From Paenibacillus pasadenensis DSM 19293 (GTDB lineage Bacteria > Bacillota > Bacilli > Paenibacillales > Paenibacillaceae), in NCBI RefSeq assembly GCF_000422485.1, contig NZ_AULW01000039.1:62001-126000 (forward strand): 64,000 nt of DNA. The letters run 5' to 3'. Under the pieces are notes generated by a model that worked only from the letters and a program-made list of their open reading frames with translations, was not told the origin of the DNA and ran no database searches. Shown piece after piece: positions 51,203 to 59,094 of this stretch. Both the position numbers and the translations under genes were made by a program. Numbering within the stretch: the first letter of the stretch is position 1; every line of letters begins with the position of its first letter.

Positions 51203-52318
51203 ATGGCCAAGTCCAAATTCGGCAACATGGATCCTGTCTCGACGCAAAAGACGTCCAAGCACTTCAAGCGCTGGAGGCAGGAAAAGATCTGGAACCGTCA
51301 AGGCAAGGACTACTCGTTCTGCGTCCCGAACAGCCCGCCGGATCTGGAGTTCCTTCATCATAACCGGAGCAAGCCGTCCATGACGTGGATCGGCCACTCG
51401 ACGTTCCTGCTGCAGCTGGCCGGCGTCAACATCGTCACCGACCCCGTCTGGGCGGGCAAGATGGCGTTCCAGCGCAGGCTGACGCCGCCGGGCGTGCCGC
51501 TCGAGTCGATGCCGCCGGTCGATCTGGTGCTCGTCTCGCATTCGCATTACGACCATCTGCATATGGCGTCGCTGCGCCGTCTCGGCGGCTCCAAGACGAT
51601 CCTCGTGCCGGCCGGCCTCGGGGCGAAGCTCAAGGCGAAGGGCTTCCCGCGCGTGCATGAGCTGCATTGGTGGGAAAGCTATCACTTCCGCGGCCTCAAG
51701 CTGACGTTCGTGCCGAGCCAGCACTGGACGCGCCGCAATCCGTGGGACATGAACGCCTCTCACTGGGGCGGCTGGGTCATCCAGCCCGAGCACGGGCTGG
51801 ACCACGAGCCGGGCGAGGGCACGCTGGGCGGCGTCCGCTCCCATCCGCCGCGTCCGGATGAGGCAGGCGGGCCCGGCGGCTTGGAGGAAGGAGCAGCAGC
51901 GGAAAATGGCGCTTCCGCCGCGGACGCCGGGCCGTTCGATCCGTTCCATCCGGACGCCGAACGGCCTCGCGCCGGACTGTATCCGACGGTCTATTTCGCC
52001 GGAGACAGCGGCTATTTCCGCGGCTTCGCGGACATCGGCCGCAAGTTCCGCATCGACGTGGCGATGCTGCCGATCGGAGCGTACGATCCGGAGGAGTTCA
52101 TGGGACCGCAGCATACGACGCCGGAGCAGGCGCTGCAGGCGTTCCTCGACACGCGGGCGCGGCTGTTCGTGCCGATGCACTACGGCGCGTTCAAGCTCGC
52201 CGACGACACGCCGCAGGAGGCGCTGGACCGGCTGGAGAACGCGCGCCGGCAGGCGGGGCTCGAGGCCGGCCGGCTCGTGCTGCTGCCGCATGGGGAGACG
52301 TGGCGCATGAACGGCTGA
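51203..52318 (+). CDS. MBL-fold metallo-hydrolase (NAPE-PLD-like)
   Basis: A 371-residue metallo-beta-lactamase-fold hydrolase. The zinc motif HxHxDH is SHSHYDHLH; further ligands are in VPSQHW, FAGDSGY and PMHYGAF. The order and the TWIGHSTFLLQ start resemble N-acyl-phosphatidylethanolamine phospholipase D and related bacterial lipid or cyclic-ester hydrolases. A Gly/Ala/Glu-rich insert (about residues 203-255) interrupts the domain, unlike typical relatives. The ATG at 51203 follows AAAGGGTGACC; a longer frame lacks support. No signal peptide, so it is cytoplasmic. Substrate unknown. Confidence 0.88.
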   Translation: MAKSKFGNMDPVSTQKTSKHFKRWRQEKIWNRQGKDYSFCVPNSPPDLEFLHHNRSKPSMTWIGHSTFLLQLAGVNIVTDPVWAGKMAFQRRLTPPGVPLESMPPVDLVLVSHSHYDHLHMASLRRLGGSKTILVPAGLGAKLKAKGFPRVHELHWWESYHFRGLKLTFVPSQHWTRRNPWDMNASHWGGWVIQPEHGLDHEPGEGTLGGVRSHPPRPDEAGGPGGLEEGAAAENGASAADAGPFDPFHPDAERPRAGLYPTVYFAGDSGYFRGFADIGRKFRIDVAMLPIGAYDPEEFMGPQHTTPEQALQAFLDTRARLFVPMHYGAFKLADDTPQEALDRLENARRQAGLEAGRLVLLPHGETWRMNG

Positions 52319-52509
52319 GCGGACTCGCGACCGAGCGCGGAGATCTCGACCGAGGCGCGCATGGCGAAGCGTGAACGATCCGTTCCCGGCGAAGTATGGC
52401 CGCTGCGCCTGCGAAAAGCCGAGCCCGAAGCGCGGCGGCCGCCCGCCCTGCGACGCCAAGATCGCACAAAGACGCGCCACAACTCGTCCTCGATTGCTTT
52501 CGTGCCCAG

Positions 52510-52518
52510 TGGTATACT
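52510..52518 (+). promoter_or_regulatory. Extended -10 promoter of the dehydrogenase gene
   Basis: TGGTATACT contains TG one base ahead of TATACT, an extended -10 element, 39 bases before the gene at 52558. No clear -35 box. Confidence 0.5.
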
Positions 52519-52557
52519 GAAGTCGACTTGTTCAATTGACAGGAGGACTCAGCTACT

Positions 52558-53625
52558 ATGACCCATTCCCCGCTCCGTATCGGCATCATCGGCGCTGGCG
52601 CGATCGGCAACGTGCATATGGATACGATCAAAAAAATCCCGGAAGCGGAAATCGCGGCCGTAACCGACGCTTTCCTGCCGCTGGCGCAGCAGCGCGCCCA
52701 AGAGCACGGCATCGCCACCGTGCATGAGAGCCCGCAGCATCTGCTCGAGGACGCCAGCATCGACGCCGTCGTCGTCTGCGTGCCGAACCAGTTCCACGCT
52801 TCGCTGGCGATCGAGGCGCTCAAGCAGGGCAAGCATGTGCTGCTCGAAAAGCCGATGGCGATCAGCCTCTCGGACGCGCGCGCGATTCTCGATGCGAAGC
52901 TCGCATCGGGCAAGACGCTCATGGTCGCGCATCAGATGCGCTTCCTCGGCCTTAGCCGCGCGATCAAGGACATGATCGACGACGGCAAGCTCGGCCGCAT
53001 CTACAACGCCAAGGCCGGCTGGTGGCGCAAGAAGGGCATCCCCGGCTGGGGCTCCTGGTTCACGCGCAAGGACATGGCCGGCGGCGGTCCGCTCATCGAC
53101 ATCGGCGTGCATATGCTCGATCTGTCGCTGTACATGATGGGCAACCCGCGCCCGGTCAGCGTCTTCGGCACGACCTACGCCGAGTTCGGCCCGCAGCGCA
53201 AAGGCGTCGGCGACTGGGGCACGCCCAACTGGGACGGCTACTATGATGTCGAGGATCTGGCGACGGCGCTGATCAAGATGGACAACGGCGCGACGCTGAC
53301 GCTCGAAGTGAGCTGGGCGGCGCATGCCGCCGGACTCGGCGAGAATCCGTTCATCCACCTCATGGGCACCGAGGGCGGAGCCAGCTACTCCGGCAGCGCG
53401 GGCACCTACGTCACGCATGACGAGCAAGGCGTAGTCGAGCAGGACATCGTTCCGCTCGAGGGCGAGGAGGACCGCGTGCTCATGTTCCGCCATTTCATCG
53501 AGTGCGTGCAGACCGGCCGCGAGCCGATCAGCTCGGCCTTGACCGGCTTCACCGTCAACCGCGTCCTCGACGCGATCTACGAATCGTCCCGCACGGGCAG
53601 CGAAGTCAAGCTGAGCTGGAACTGA
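52558..53625 (+). CDS. Gfo/Idh/MocA-family oxidoreductase
   Basis: A 355-residue NAD(P)-dependent sugar dehydrogenase. The nucleotide loop is IGIIGAGAIGNVH, the catalytic Lys in LLEKPMA, and the C-terminal domain contains GGGPLIDIGVHMLDL with the catalytic Asp/His pattern of the family. ACAGGAGGA precedes the ATG. It is monocistronic, with an extended -10 promoter and a terminator about 195 bases after its stop. It is one of three such genes in this window; each has a different neighbourhood and they are not close copies. Confidence 0.92.
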   Translation: MTHSPLRIGIIGAGAIGNVHMDTIKKIPEAEIAAVTDAFLPLAQQRAQEHGIATVHESPQHLLEDASIDAVVVCVPNQFHASLAIEALKQGKHVLLEKPMAISLSDARAILDAKLASGKTLMVAHQMRFLGLSRAIKDMIDDGKLGRIYNAKAGWWRKKGIPGWGSWFTRKDMAGGGPLIDIGVHMLDLSLYMMGNPRPVSVFGTTYAEFGPQRKGVGDWGTPNWDGYYDVEDLATALIKMDNGATLTLEVSWAAHAAGLGENPFIHLMGTEGGASYSGSAGTYVTHDEQGVVEQDIVPLEGEEDRVLMFRHFIECVQTGREPISSALTGFTVNRVLDAIYESSRTGSEVKLSWN

Positions 53626-53820
53626 CGCGCGAGCGACCCGGGCAGCGTGGAAGCGGCAAGGGACGGACGGCAAGCTGGAACAGACGCCGTGCGCTTCTTG
53701 GCCGCAGCGCGGACGGGAAGCGAGCGCGGACGCGATGAGCCGGGAAACCGGGAAGCCGGTTTCGGTTGCAGGCGAGTTTTGGACGCGATGCCGAGCGGCG
53801 AGGCTCGGCGCGTCCGGATT

Positions 53821-53850
53821 GGCGGCGGCTTAGAGCCGTCGCCTTTTTCT
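53821..53850 (+). terminator. Rho-independent terminator after the dehydrogenase gene
   Basis: GGCGGCGGCT pairs with AGCCGTCGCC (one G-T pair) around TAG, followed by TTTTTCTTTTTC. The 195 bases between the stop codon and this hairpin contain no gene. Confidence 0.85.
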
Positions 53851-53895
53851 TTTTCAACCGTATCATTGATCTGACTGATGGAGAGGAGACCGGGC

Positions 53896-54399
53896 ATGGA
53901 GCAGCGGCAGGGACGGATTCGGCATATGGTGATCTTCGATTTAAGGCATGAGGAGGGCTCGGCGGAAGAAGCGCGGTTTCTGGAAGACGGGATGCGAATT
54001 TTGACCTCGATCCCGGTCGTTCGGGCATTCGGGGCGTTCCGCCAGACATCCGCCAAGAACGACTATCGGTTCGGCTTCAGCATGGAATTCGACAGCCAGG
54101 CCGACTACGATGCGTACAATGCCCATCCGGCGCATGTGTCGTTCGTGGAGGAGCGTTGGCAGGCGGAAGTGAGCCGATTCCTGGAGATCGACTTCGATCT
54201 GGACGGCGCTGCGGGAGCGGCTGATGAATCAGCCGTTCTCCGCTCGGACCGCTCGGTCGATGCGGATGGGAGCTCTTCGGCCGGAGCGGACGAGGCTTCC
54301 CTTGCAGCTGGCGAGGCAACGGATCGATCCGCTGCAGCTGGCGCGGCAAGGGATCGATCCGCCCGTCCTGACGGCAAGCGGGAAGAGGCGGGACGATGA
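53896..54399 (+). CDS. Dabb (stress-responsive alpha/beta-barrel) domain protein
   Basis: A 167-residue protein whose first 100 residues form a Dabb ferredoxin-like barrel: IRHMVIFDLRHEEGS, YRFGFSMEFDSQADYDAYNAHPAHVSFVEE (shown in part) are the family hallmarks. Dabb proteins are small dimeric enzymes or stress proteins. The remaining 65 residues are an Ala/Asp/Arg/Ser-rich tail encoded by imperfect repeats containing GATCGATCCG, so probably disordered. GAGAGGAGA lies before the ATG at 53896. It overlaps the SDR gene by ATGA, and the two likely act on one substrate. Confidence 0.82.
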   Translation: MEQRQGRIRHMVIFDLRHEEGSAEEARFLEDGMRILTSIPVVRAFGAFRQTSAKNDYRFGFSMEFDSQADYDAYNAHPAHVSFVEERWQAEVSRFLEIDFDLDGAAGAADESAVLRSDRSVDADGSSSAGADEASLAAGEATDRSAAAGAARDRSARPDGKREEAGR

Positions 54400-55214
54400 G
54401 CGCCGAACGCCAGCCGCAGACGGAAATCGGCGCTGACGGAGCGGGCGGCATCCGGCTCGACTTGTCGGGCCATGTCGCGCTCGTCACCGGATCGACGGGA
54501 CAGCTCGGCCGCGTCATCGCGCGCACGCTGGCGCAGGCGGGAGCCGACATCGTGCTGCACTATCACGGCAACGAGGCCAAGGCAAGAGAGCTTCACGCCG
54601 AGCTGGCCGCTCTCGGGCGCAGCGTCATGATCGCCCAGGCGGATGTCACGCGGCTGGACTCCGTGCTGGCGATGGCGGGCGCGGCCGCGGCTTCCGGGAT
54701 GAAGCCGGTCGACATCGTCGTCGCCAACGCGGTCGTCCAGTACAGCTGGACGTCCGTGCTGGAGCAGCCGGTGGAGGACTATGTCAGCCAGTTCGAGTCC
54801 TGCGTGCTGCAGAGCGTCCATCTGGCCAAAGCCTTCGTCCCGGCTATGCAGCAAGGCGGCTGGGGCAGGATGATCGGCATCAACACGGAGTGCGCGATGC
54901 AGAACTTTCCGACGCAGTCGGCCTACACGGCGGGCAAGCGCGGCATGGACGGCGTCTACCGCGTACTCGCCAAGGAAGTCGGAGCGGACGGAATCACGGT
55001 CAACCAGATTGCGCCCGGCTGGACGATCAGCGAGCGCGATCGCGAGAATGGCACCGAGCGCAGCGAAGGCTATGAAAGCTCCGTCCCTCTGCGCCGCCGC
55101 GGTACGGACCAGGAGATCGCCAACGCGGTCGCTTTCCTCGCCTCGGATCTCGCTTCGTTCATCACCGGCGCCTACCTGCCTGTGAACGGCGGCAACGTGA
55201 TGCCGGCGATCTAG
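54396..55214 (+). CDS. SDR-family oxidoreductase
   Basis: A 272-residue classical short-chain dehydrogenase with an extra 25 N-terminal residues. The cofactor loop is VTGSTGQLGRV; DIVVANA stands where NNAG is usual; the active site is SAYTAGK (Tyr near 176, Lys near 180). The catalytic Ser position, thirteen residues before the Tyr, is Thr (INTECAMQ), an uncommon substitution. The C-terminus VNGGNVMP is normal. It starts by ATGA overlap on the Dabb gene. It would reduce or oxidise a small carbonyl or alcohol; substrate unknown. Confidence 0.9.
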   Translation: MSAERQPQTEIGADGAGGIRLDLSGHVALVTGSTGQLGRVIARTLAQAGADIVLHYHGNEAKARELHAELAALGRSVMIAQADVTRLDSVLAMAGAAAASGMKPVDIVVANAVVQYSWTSVLEQPVEDYVSQFESCVLQSVHLAKAFVPAMQQGGWGRMIGINTECAMQNFPTQSAYTAGKRGMDGVYRVLAKEVGADGITVNQIAPGWTISERDRENGTERSEGYESSVPLRRRGTDQEIANAVAFLASDLASFITGAYLPVNGGNVMPAI

Positions 55215-55255
55215 CGGGTCTGGACTTGTTTCGAACAGGCGTATCAGCAGGTATT

Positions 55256-55614
55256 AAGTCGAAAAGATCGAGTTACAACTGAGACGGTTCAACTTGGACA
55301 GCTGCAAGCCGAAAAAATCCGGTTAGAGGCTCTGCGGGAGCGAGCTAGACAGATGCAAGCCGAAAAAATCCGGTTAGAGGCTCTGCTGGAGCGAGCTAGA
55401 CAGCTGCAAGCCGAAAAAATCCGGTTAGAGGCTCTGCGGGAGCGAGCTAGACAGGTGCAAGCCGAAAAAATCCGGTTAGAGGCTCTGCGGGAGCGAGCTA
55501 GACAGCTGCAAGCCGAAAAAATCCGGTTACAGGCTCTGCCGGAGCGAGCTGGACGGCTGCAAGCCTAAAAAATCCGGTTAGAGGCTCTGCCGGAGCGAGC
55601 CAGACTGCTGCAAC
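55256..55614. repeat. Tandem array 3: seven ~51-bp units
   Basis: Cores start at 55256 (divergent first unit, AAGTCGAAAAGATCGAGTTA) and then, as AAGCCGAAAAAATCCGGTTA, at 55306, 55357, 55408, 55459, 55510 and 55561, exactly 51 apart from the second on. Spacers read AGGCTCTGCGGGAGCGAGCT. The first unit resembles the cores of array 2, linking the two arrays. It lies in the gap after the SDR gene. A 71-residue open frame with 17-residue repeats runs through it because 51 is divisible by three, but it has no ribosome site. Confidence 0.93.
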
Positions 55615-55742
55615 CAGGTTGGCGTCCCTGTGCAGGTAGACAGGACGTTTTCAAAGCTTTGGATTTCGTGGTTGCGAAATTTCCCTTTTTATTGTAGATT
55701 CGGATTTAGATTTCAATAGAAGCTAGTTGCTGCGTGAAGAAC

Positions 55743-55777
55743 ACGCCGCTTGCCCAGTGGGCAAGCGGCGTTTTTTA
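55743..55777 (+). terminator. Rho-independent terminator before the nuclease-like gene
   Basis: ACGCCGCTTGCCC pairs perfectly with GGGCAAGCGGCGT around AGT, followed by six T. It stands 25 bases before the GTG start at 55802 and some 530 bases after the SDR stop, so it may end SDR transcripts or act as an attenuator for the next gene. Confidence 0.88.
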
Positions 55778-55801
55778 TTCTTAGAATAAGGAGTGGTTGT
55801 A

Positions 55802-56479
55802 GTGGTAGATCTGCGGGTCAGCGAATTCATTGAGAAGGAGAGAAGCGGTGCAAAGGGTCAGCGACTTGAAATGCTGGAAAGAAATTTGCACGGCACCATC
55901 AAGCTGATAGAAACGGTCCTTTTCCCGGTCTTTGGTTCCTTGGATGGATTCAGGCTGGAGTATGAGTTCAAAAGTCCGAACGGCTATAATTTTTACGCGG
56001 ACTTGTTCCACGAACCGCTTCAGACGGTTTTTGAGTGTGATGGGTATGTGCCGCATGCGGAGTTGTTGACCAGAGAACGATTTTCTATGGAGCGGCAAAG
56101 GATAAGAACAATGACTTTGTTCGGATATCGCTATTTGCCGTTTAGTTGGGACGAGCTGGATAAAAAAGGGGAGCAGTGCCGAAGAGCGGTATATGAATTG
56201 GTAGGGCGTTGCGGTCACGGAAACGCGAATCAAGGAATTCGAGCTCTCCCTATCCAAGATAGAGAGTTGCTGAGGCTGGCCGCTAATGGGCGAATCTTCC
56301 GTCAACCCGATGCACAAGCTTGGCTTGGACTTAAGGAGGATACCGTTCGCAAGATTACGCGCCGACTGATGGATCAAGGGTGGCTGGCTGCCAAAGGAAA
56401 TGGAAATGCTCGGCATCATGCTTACCACATCACCGATAAGGGATGGAAGTTGTTTTGGGGAAATGGAGTCGGCTCATGA
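55802..56479 (+). CDS. Predicted Vsr/DUF559-like nuclease fused to a winged-helix domain
   Basis: A 225-residue protein. The N-terminal half looks like a PD-(D/E)XK endonuclease of the Vsr/DUF559 kind: an Asp in NFYADLF (near 67), VFECDGYVPHAE with the E-x-D core (near 77-79), a conserved Arg in RERFSMERQR, and YRYLPFSWDEL. The C-terminal 75 residues form a winged helix (WLGLKEDTVRKITRRLMDQGW, then a wing). GTG at 55802 lies eight bases after AAGGAG; another GTG at 55793 overlaps that site. Base composition is visibly less GC-rich than its neighbours, suggesting recent acquisition. Nuclease activity is inferred from motif resemblance only; it could also be a regulator. Confidence 0.6.
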   Translation: MVDLRVSEFIEKERSGAKGQRLEMLERNLHGTIKLIETVLFPVFGSLDGFRLEYEFKSPNGYNFYADLFHEPLQTVFECDGYVPHAELLTRERFSMERQRIRTMTLFGYRYLPFSWDELDKKGEQCRRAVYELVGRCGHGNANQGIRALPIQDRELLRLAANGRIFRQPDAQAWLGLKEDTVRKITRRLMDQGWLAAKGNGNARHHAYHITDKGWKLFWGNGVGS

Positions 56480-56583
56480 ATAGGGGTTCTGCCCGTAGGA
56501 GAGGAGAGCGATCTTGCTAAAAGAGCAGGGATTTCGTAAACGAAGCGTTTCTAAACTATGATGTCGCCTGCAGCCCTCCCTCG

Positions 56584-56613
56584 TTTCCCACGATTCCGAA
56601 TCTTATGCTATAC
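56584..56613 (+). promoter_or_regulatory. Promoter of the ABC-F gene
   Basis: TTCCCA at 56584-56589, 18-base spacer, TATACT at 56608-56613 with an upstream TG one base before it (extended -10). The gene starts about 120 bases downstream; the leader carries no obvious riboregulator. Confidence 0.55.
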
Positions 56614-56733
56614 TGAAGGAAGTCTGTTTTTTTGCAGGGAAAGCGGGGCTGCGGCCGATCCGGTCCCTGCCCGAGACGATGAGGCAAGGCGGACATCCGC
56701 CTAATCCATAGATGAAGGACGGGATTTCCACAT

Positions 56734-58362
56734 ATGATCAGCACTAGCGGCATTTCGCTTCGCTACGGCAAGCGGGCGCTTTTCGAAGACGTCAACATCA
56801 AGTTCACCCCCGGCAACTGCTACGGCCTGATCGGGGCGAACGGAGCGGGCAAGTCGACGTTCCTGAAGATCCTCTCCGGCGAGATCGAGCCCAACACGGG
56901 CGAGGTCCACATCACGCCGGGCGAGCGGATGGCCGTGCTCAAGCAGAACCATTTCGAATACGACGAGGTTCCGGTCCTCATGACCGTCATCATGGGCCAC
57001 AAGAAGCTCTATGACGTCATGAACGAAAAGAACGCGCTGTACGCCAAGTCCGACTTCACGGACGAGGACGGCATGCGCGCGGGCGAGCTCGAGGCCGAGT
57101 TCGCCGACATGAACGGCTGGGAAGCGGAGTCCGAGGCAGCCGAGATGCTGAACGGCCTCGGCATCACGCCGGACCTGCACGACAAGCTCATGAAGGAGCT
57201 TGACGGCAACGCGAAGATCCGCGTCCTGCTGGCGCAAGCGCTGTTCGGCACGCCGAACATCCTGCTGCTCGACGAGCCTACCAACCACTTGGATATGCAG
57301 TCGATCGAATGGCTCGAGAAGTTCCTTTCCACCTATGAAGGCACCGTCGTGGTCGTCAGCCATGATCGCCACTTCCTGAACCAGGTGTGTACGCATATCG
57401 CGGACATCGACTTCGGCAAGGTCCAGATGTACGTCGGCAACTACGACTTCTGGTACGAGTCCAGCCAGCTGGCGCTCGCGCTGCAGCGCGACGCCAACAA
57501 GAAAAAAGAAGACAAGGTCAAGGAGCTGCAGGCGTTCATCCAGCGCTTCAGCGCCAACAAGTCCAAGTCCAAGCAGGCGACGAGCCGCAAAAAGATGCTC
57601 GACAAGATCACGCTCGACGACATCCGTCCTTCGAGCCGCAAGTATCCGTTCATCAACTTCAAGGGCGAGCGCGAGGCGGGCAAGCAGATCCTGCTGATCG
57701 AGGGCATCTCCAAAAACGTCGACGGCGAGCAGCTGCTGAGCAACTTCACGCTTACGGTCAACAAGGGTGACAAGATCGCCTTCGTCGGACCGAACACGCT
57801 GCCGAAAACGGCGCTGTTCCAGATCATCACGGGCGAGTCCGAAGCCGATGCCGGCACGTACCAATGGGGCATTACGACGATCCAGGGCTACTTCCCCAAG
57901 GACAACTCCAAGTACTTCGACGGCGTGGAGATGAACCTCGTCGACTGGCTGCGGCAGTACTCCAAGGATCAGGATGAGTCGTTCATCCGCGGCTTCCTCG
58001 GACGGATGCTGTTCTCCGGCGACGAGGCGCTCAAGAAGGCGAGCGTGCTCTCCGGCGGCGAGAAGGTCCGCTGCATGCTGTCCAAGATCATGCTGTCCGG
58101 CGCGAACGTGCTCGTCATGGACGAACCGACCAACCACTTGGACCTCGAGTCCATCACCGCGCTCAACAACGGCCTGATCGACACGGACTGCACCGTGCTG
58201 TTCACGTCGCATGACCATCAGTTCGTGCAGACGATCGCCAACCGCATCATCGAGATCACGCCAGGAGGCGTCATCGACCGCCTCATGACCTACGAGGAGT
58301 ACCTCGAGAGCGACGATGTAAAGGCGATGCGCGACCGCCTTTACGCCGGTCAGCCGAGCTAG
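56734..58362 (+). CDS. ABC-F family ATPase (YkpA/YbiT group)
   Basis: A 542-residue soluble protein with two ABC domains and no membrane part; ABC-F proteins bind the ribosome and act in translation or antibiotic protection. Domain 1 (about 1-250) has Walker A GANGAGKST and LLDEPTNHLD. The linker (about 250-320) is Lys-rich and helical. Domain 2 has signature LSGGEKVRCML and MDEPTNHLD. Walker A of domain 2 is the irregular GPNTLPKTAL, and the first signature is replaced by ELDGNAKIRV; both deviations are known in this subgroup. It is monocistronic with a strong terminator. Confidence 0.92.
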   Translation: MISTSGISLRYGKRALFEDVNIKFTPGNCYGLIGANGAGKSTFLKILSGEIEPNTGEVHITPGERMAVLKQNHFEYDEVPVLMTVIMGHKKLYDVMNEKNALYAKSDFTDEDGMRAGELEAEFADMNGWEAESEAAEMLNGLGITPDLHDKLMKELDGNAKIRVLLAQALFGTPNILLLDEPTNHLDMQSIEWLEKFLSTYEGTVVVVSHDRHFLNQVCTHIADIDFGKVQMYVGNYDFWYESSQLALALQRDANKKKEDKVKELQAFIQRFSANKSKSKQATSRKKMLDKITLDDIRPSSRKYPFINFKGEREAGKQILLIEGISKNVDGEQLLSNFTLTVNKGDKIAFVGPNTLPKTALFQIITGESEADAGTYQWGITTIQGYFPKDNSKYFDGVEMNLVDWLRQYSKDQDESFIRGFLGRMLFSGDEALKKASVLSGGEKVRCMLSKIMLSGANVLVMDEPTNHLDLESITALNNGLIDTDCTVLFTSHDHQFVQTIANRIIEITPGGVIDRLMTYEEYLESDDVKAMRDRLYAGQPS

Positions 58363-58378
58363 AGCTTATATCGAAAAG

Positions 58379-58415
58379 AACCGCCGCTTCCCGATTCGGG
58401 AAGCGGCGGTTTTTG
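58379..58415 (+). terminator. Rho-independent terminator after the ABC-F gene
   Basis: A perfect stem of ACCGCCGCTTCCCGA and its complement around TT, followed by TTTTT. Tandem array 4 begins 63 bases further on. Confidence 0.9.
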
Positions 58416-58477
58416 CGTGGAAGGCTTGCCGGAACGCACAGCGGCGAAGCTGCTGCGCCGGATGGCGGGGGGCAACC

Positions 58478-58955
58478 GGATTATACCGGGTTGCAGAAAC
58501 GTGAAGGGCTCGCCGGAGCCGCGCCGCCGGATTATATCGGGTTGCAGAAACGTGAAGGGCTCGCGGGAGCCGTGCAGCCGGATTATATCGGGTTGCAGAG
58601 ACGTGAAGGGCTCGCCAGAGCCGAGCAGCCGGATTATATCGGGTTGCAGAGACGTGAAGGGCTCGCGGGAGCCGTGCAGCCGGACTATATCGGGTTGCAG
58701 AGACGCAATGGGCTCGCCGGAGCCGTGCACCCGGATTATATCGGGTTGCAGAAACGTGATGGGCTCGCCGGAGCCATGCACCCGGATTTTATCCGGTTGC
58801 AGAGATGTGAAGGGCTCGCGGGAGCCGTGCAGCCGGATTATATCGGGTTGCAGAGACGCAATGGGCTCGCCGGAGCCGCGCAGCCGGATTATATCGGGTT
58901 ACAGAGACGTGAAGGGCTCGCTGGAGCCGCGCAGCCGGATTATATCGGGTTGCAG
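58478..58955. repeat. Tandem array 4: ten exact 51-bp units
   Basis: Units starting GGATTATATCGGGTTGCAG occur at 58478, 58529, 58580, 58631, 58682, 58733, 58784, 58835, 58886 and 58937, always 51 apart. Spacers read ACGTGAAGGGCTCGC followed by GGAGCC. The core CCGGATTATATCGGG is a near palindrome. It fills the gap between the convergent ABC-F and GH53 genes. Between 58960 and 59094 two copies of a 30-base GC-rich duplication follow. Long open frames cross the array on both strands but lack support. Confidence 0.95.
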
Positions 58956-59094
58956 CGCCCCCAGCGAGCCCGCCATAAGCGTGCGGCCGAATTCTCGGCC
59001 ACGAGGCCGCGCCCTGCCTCTCCGCGGCCACGAGCCCGCCGCCCTGCCTCTCCGCAGCTGCCTCGCCGCAGCTCGCGCCGCGCCCGGCCGCCGG

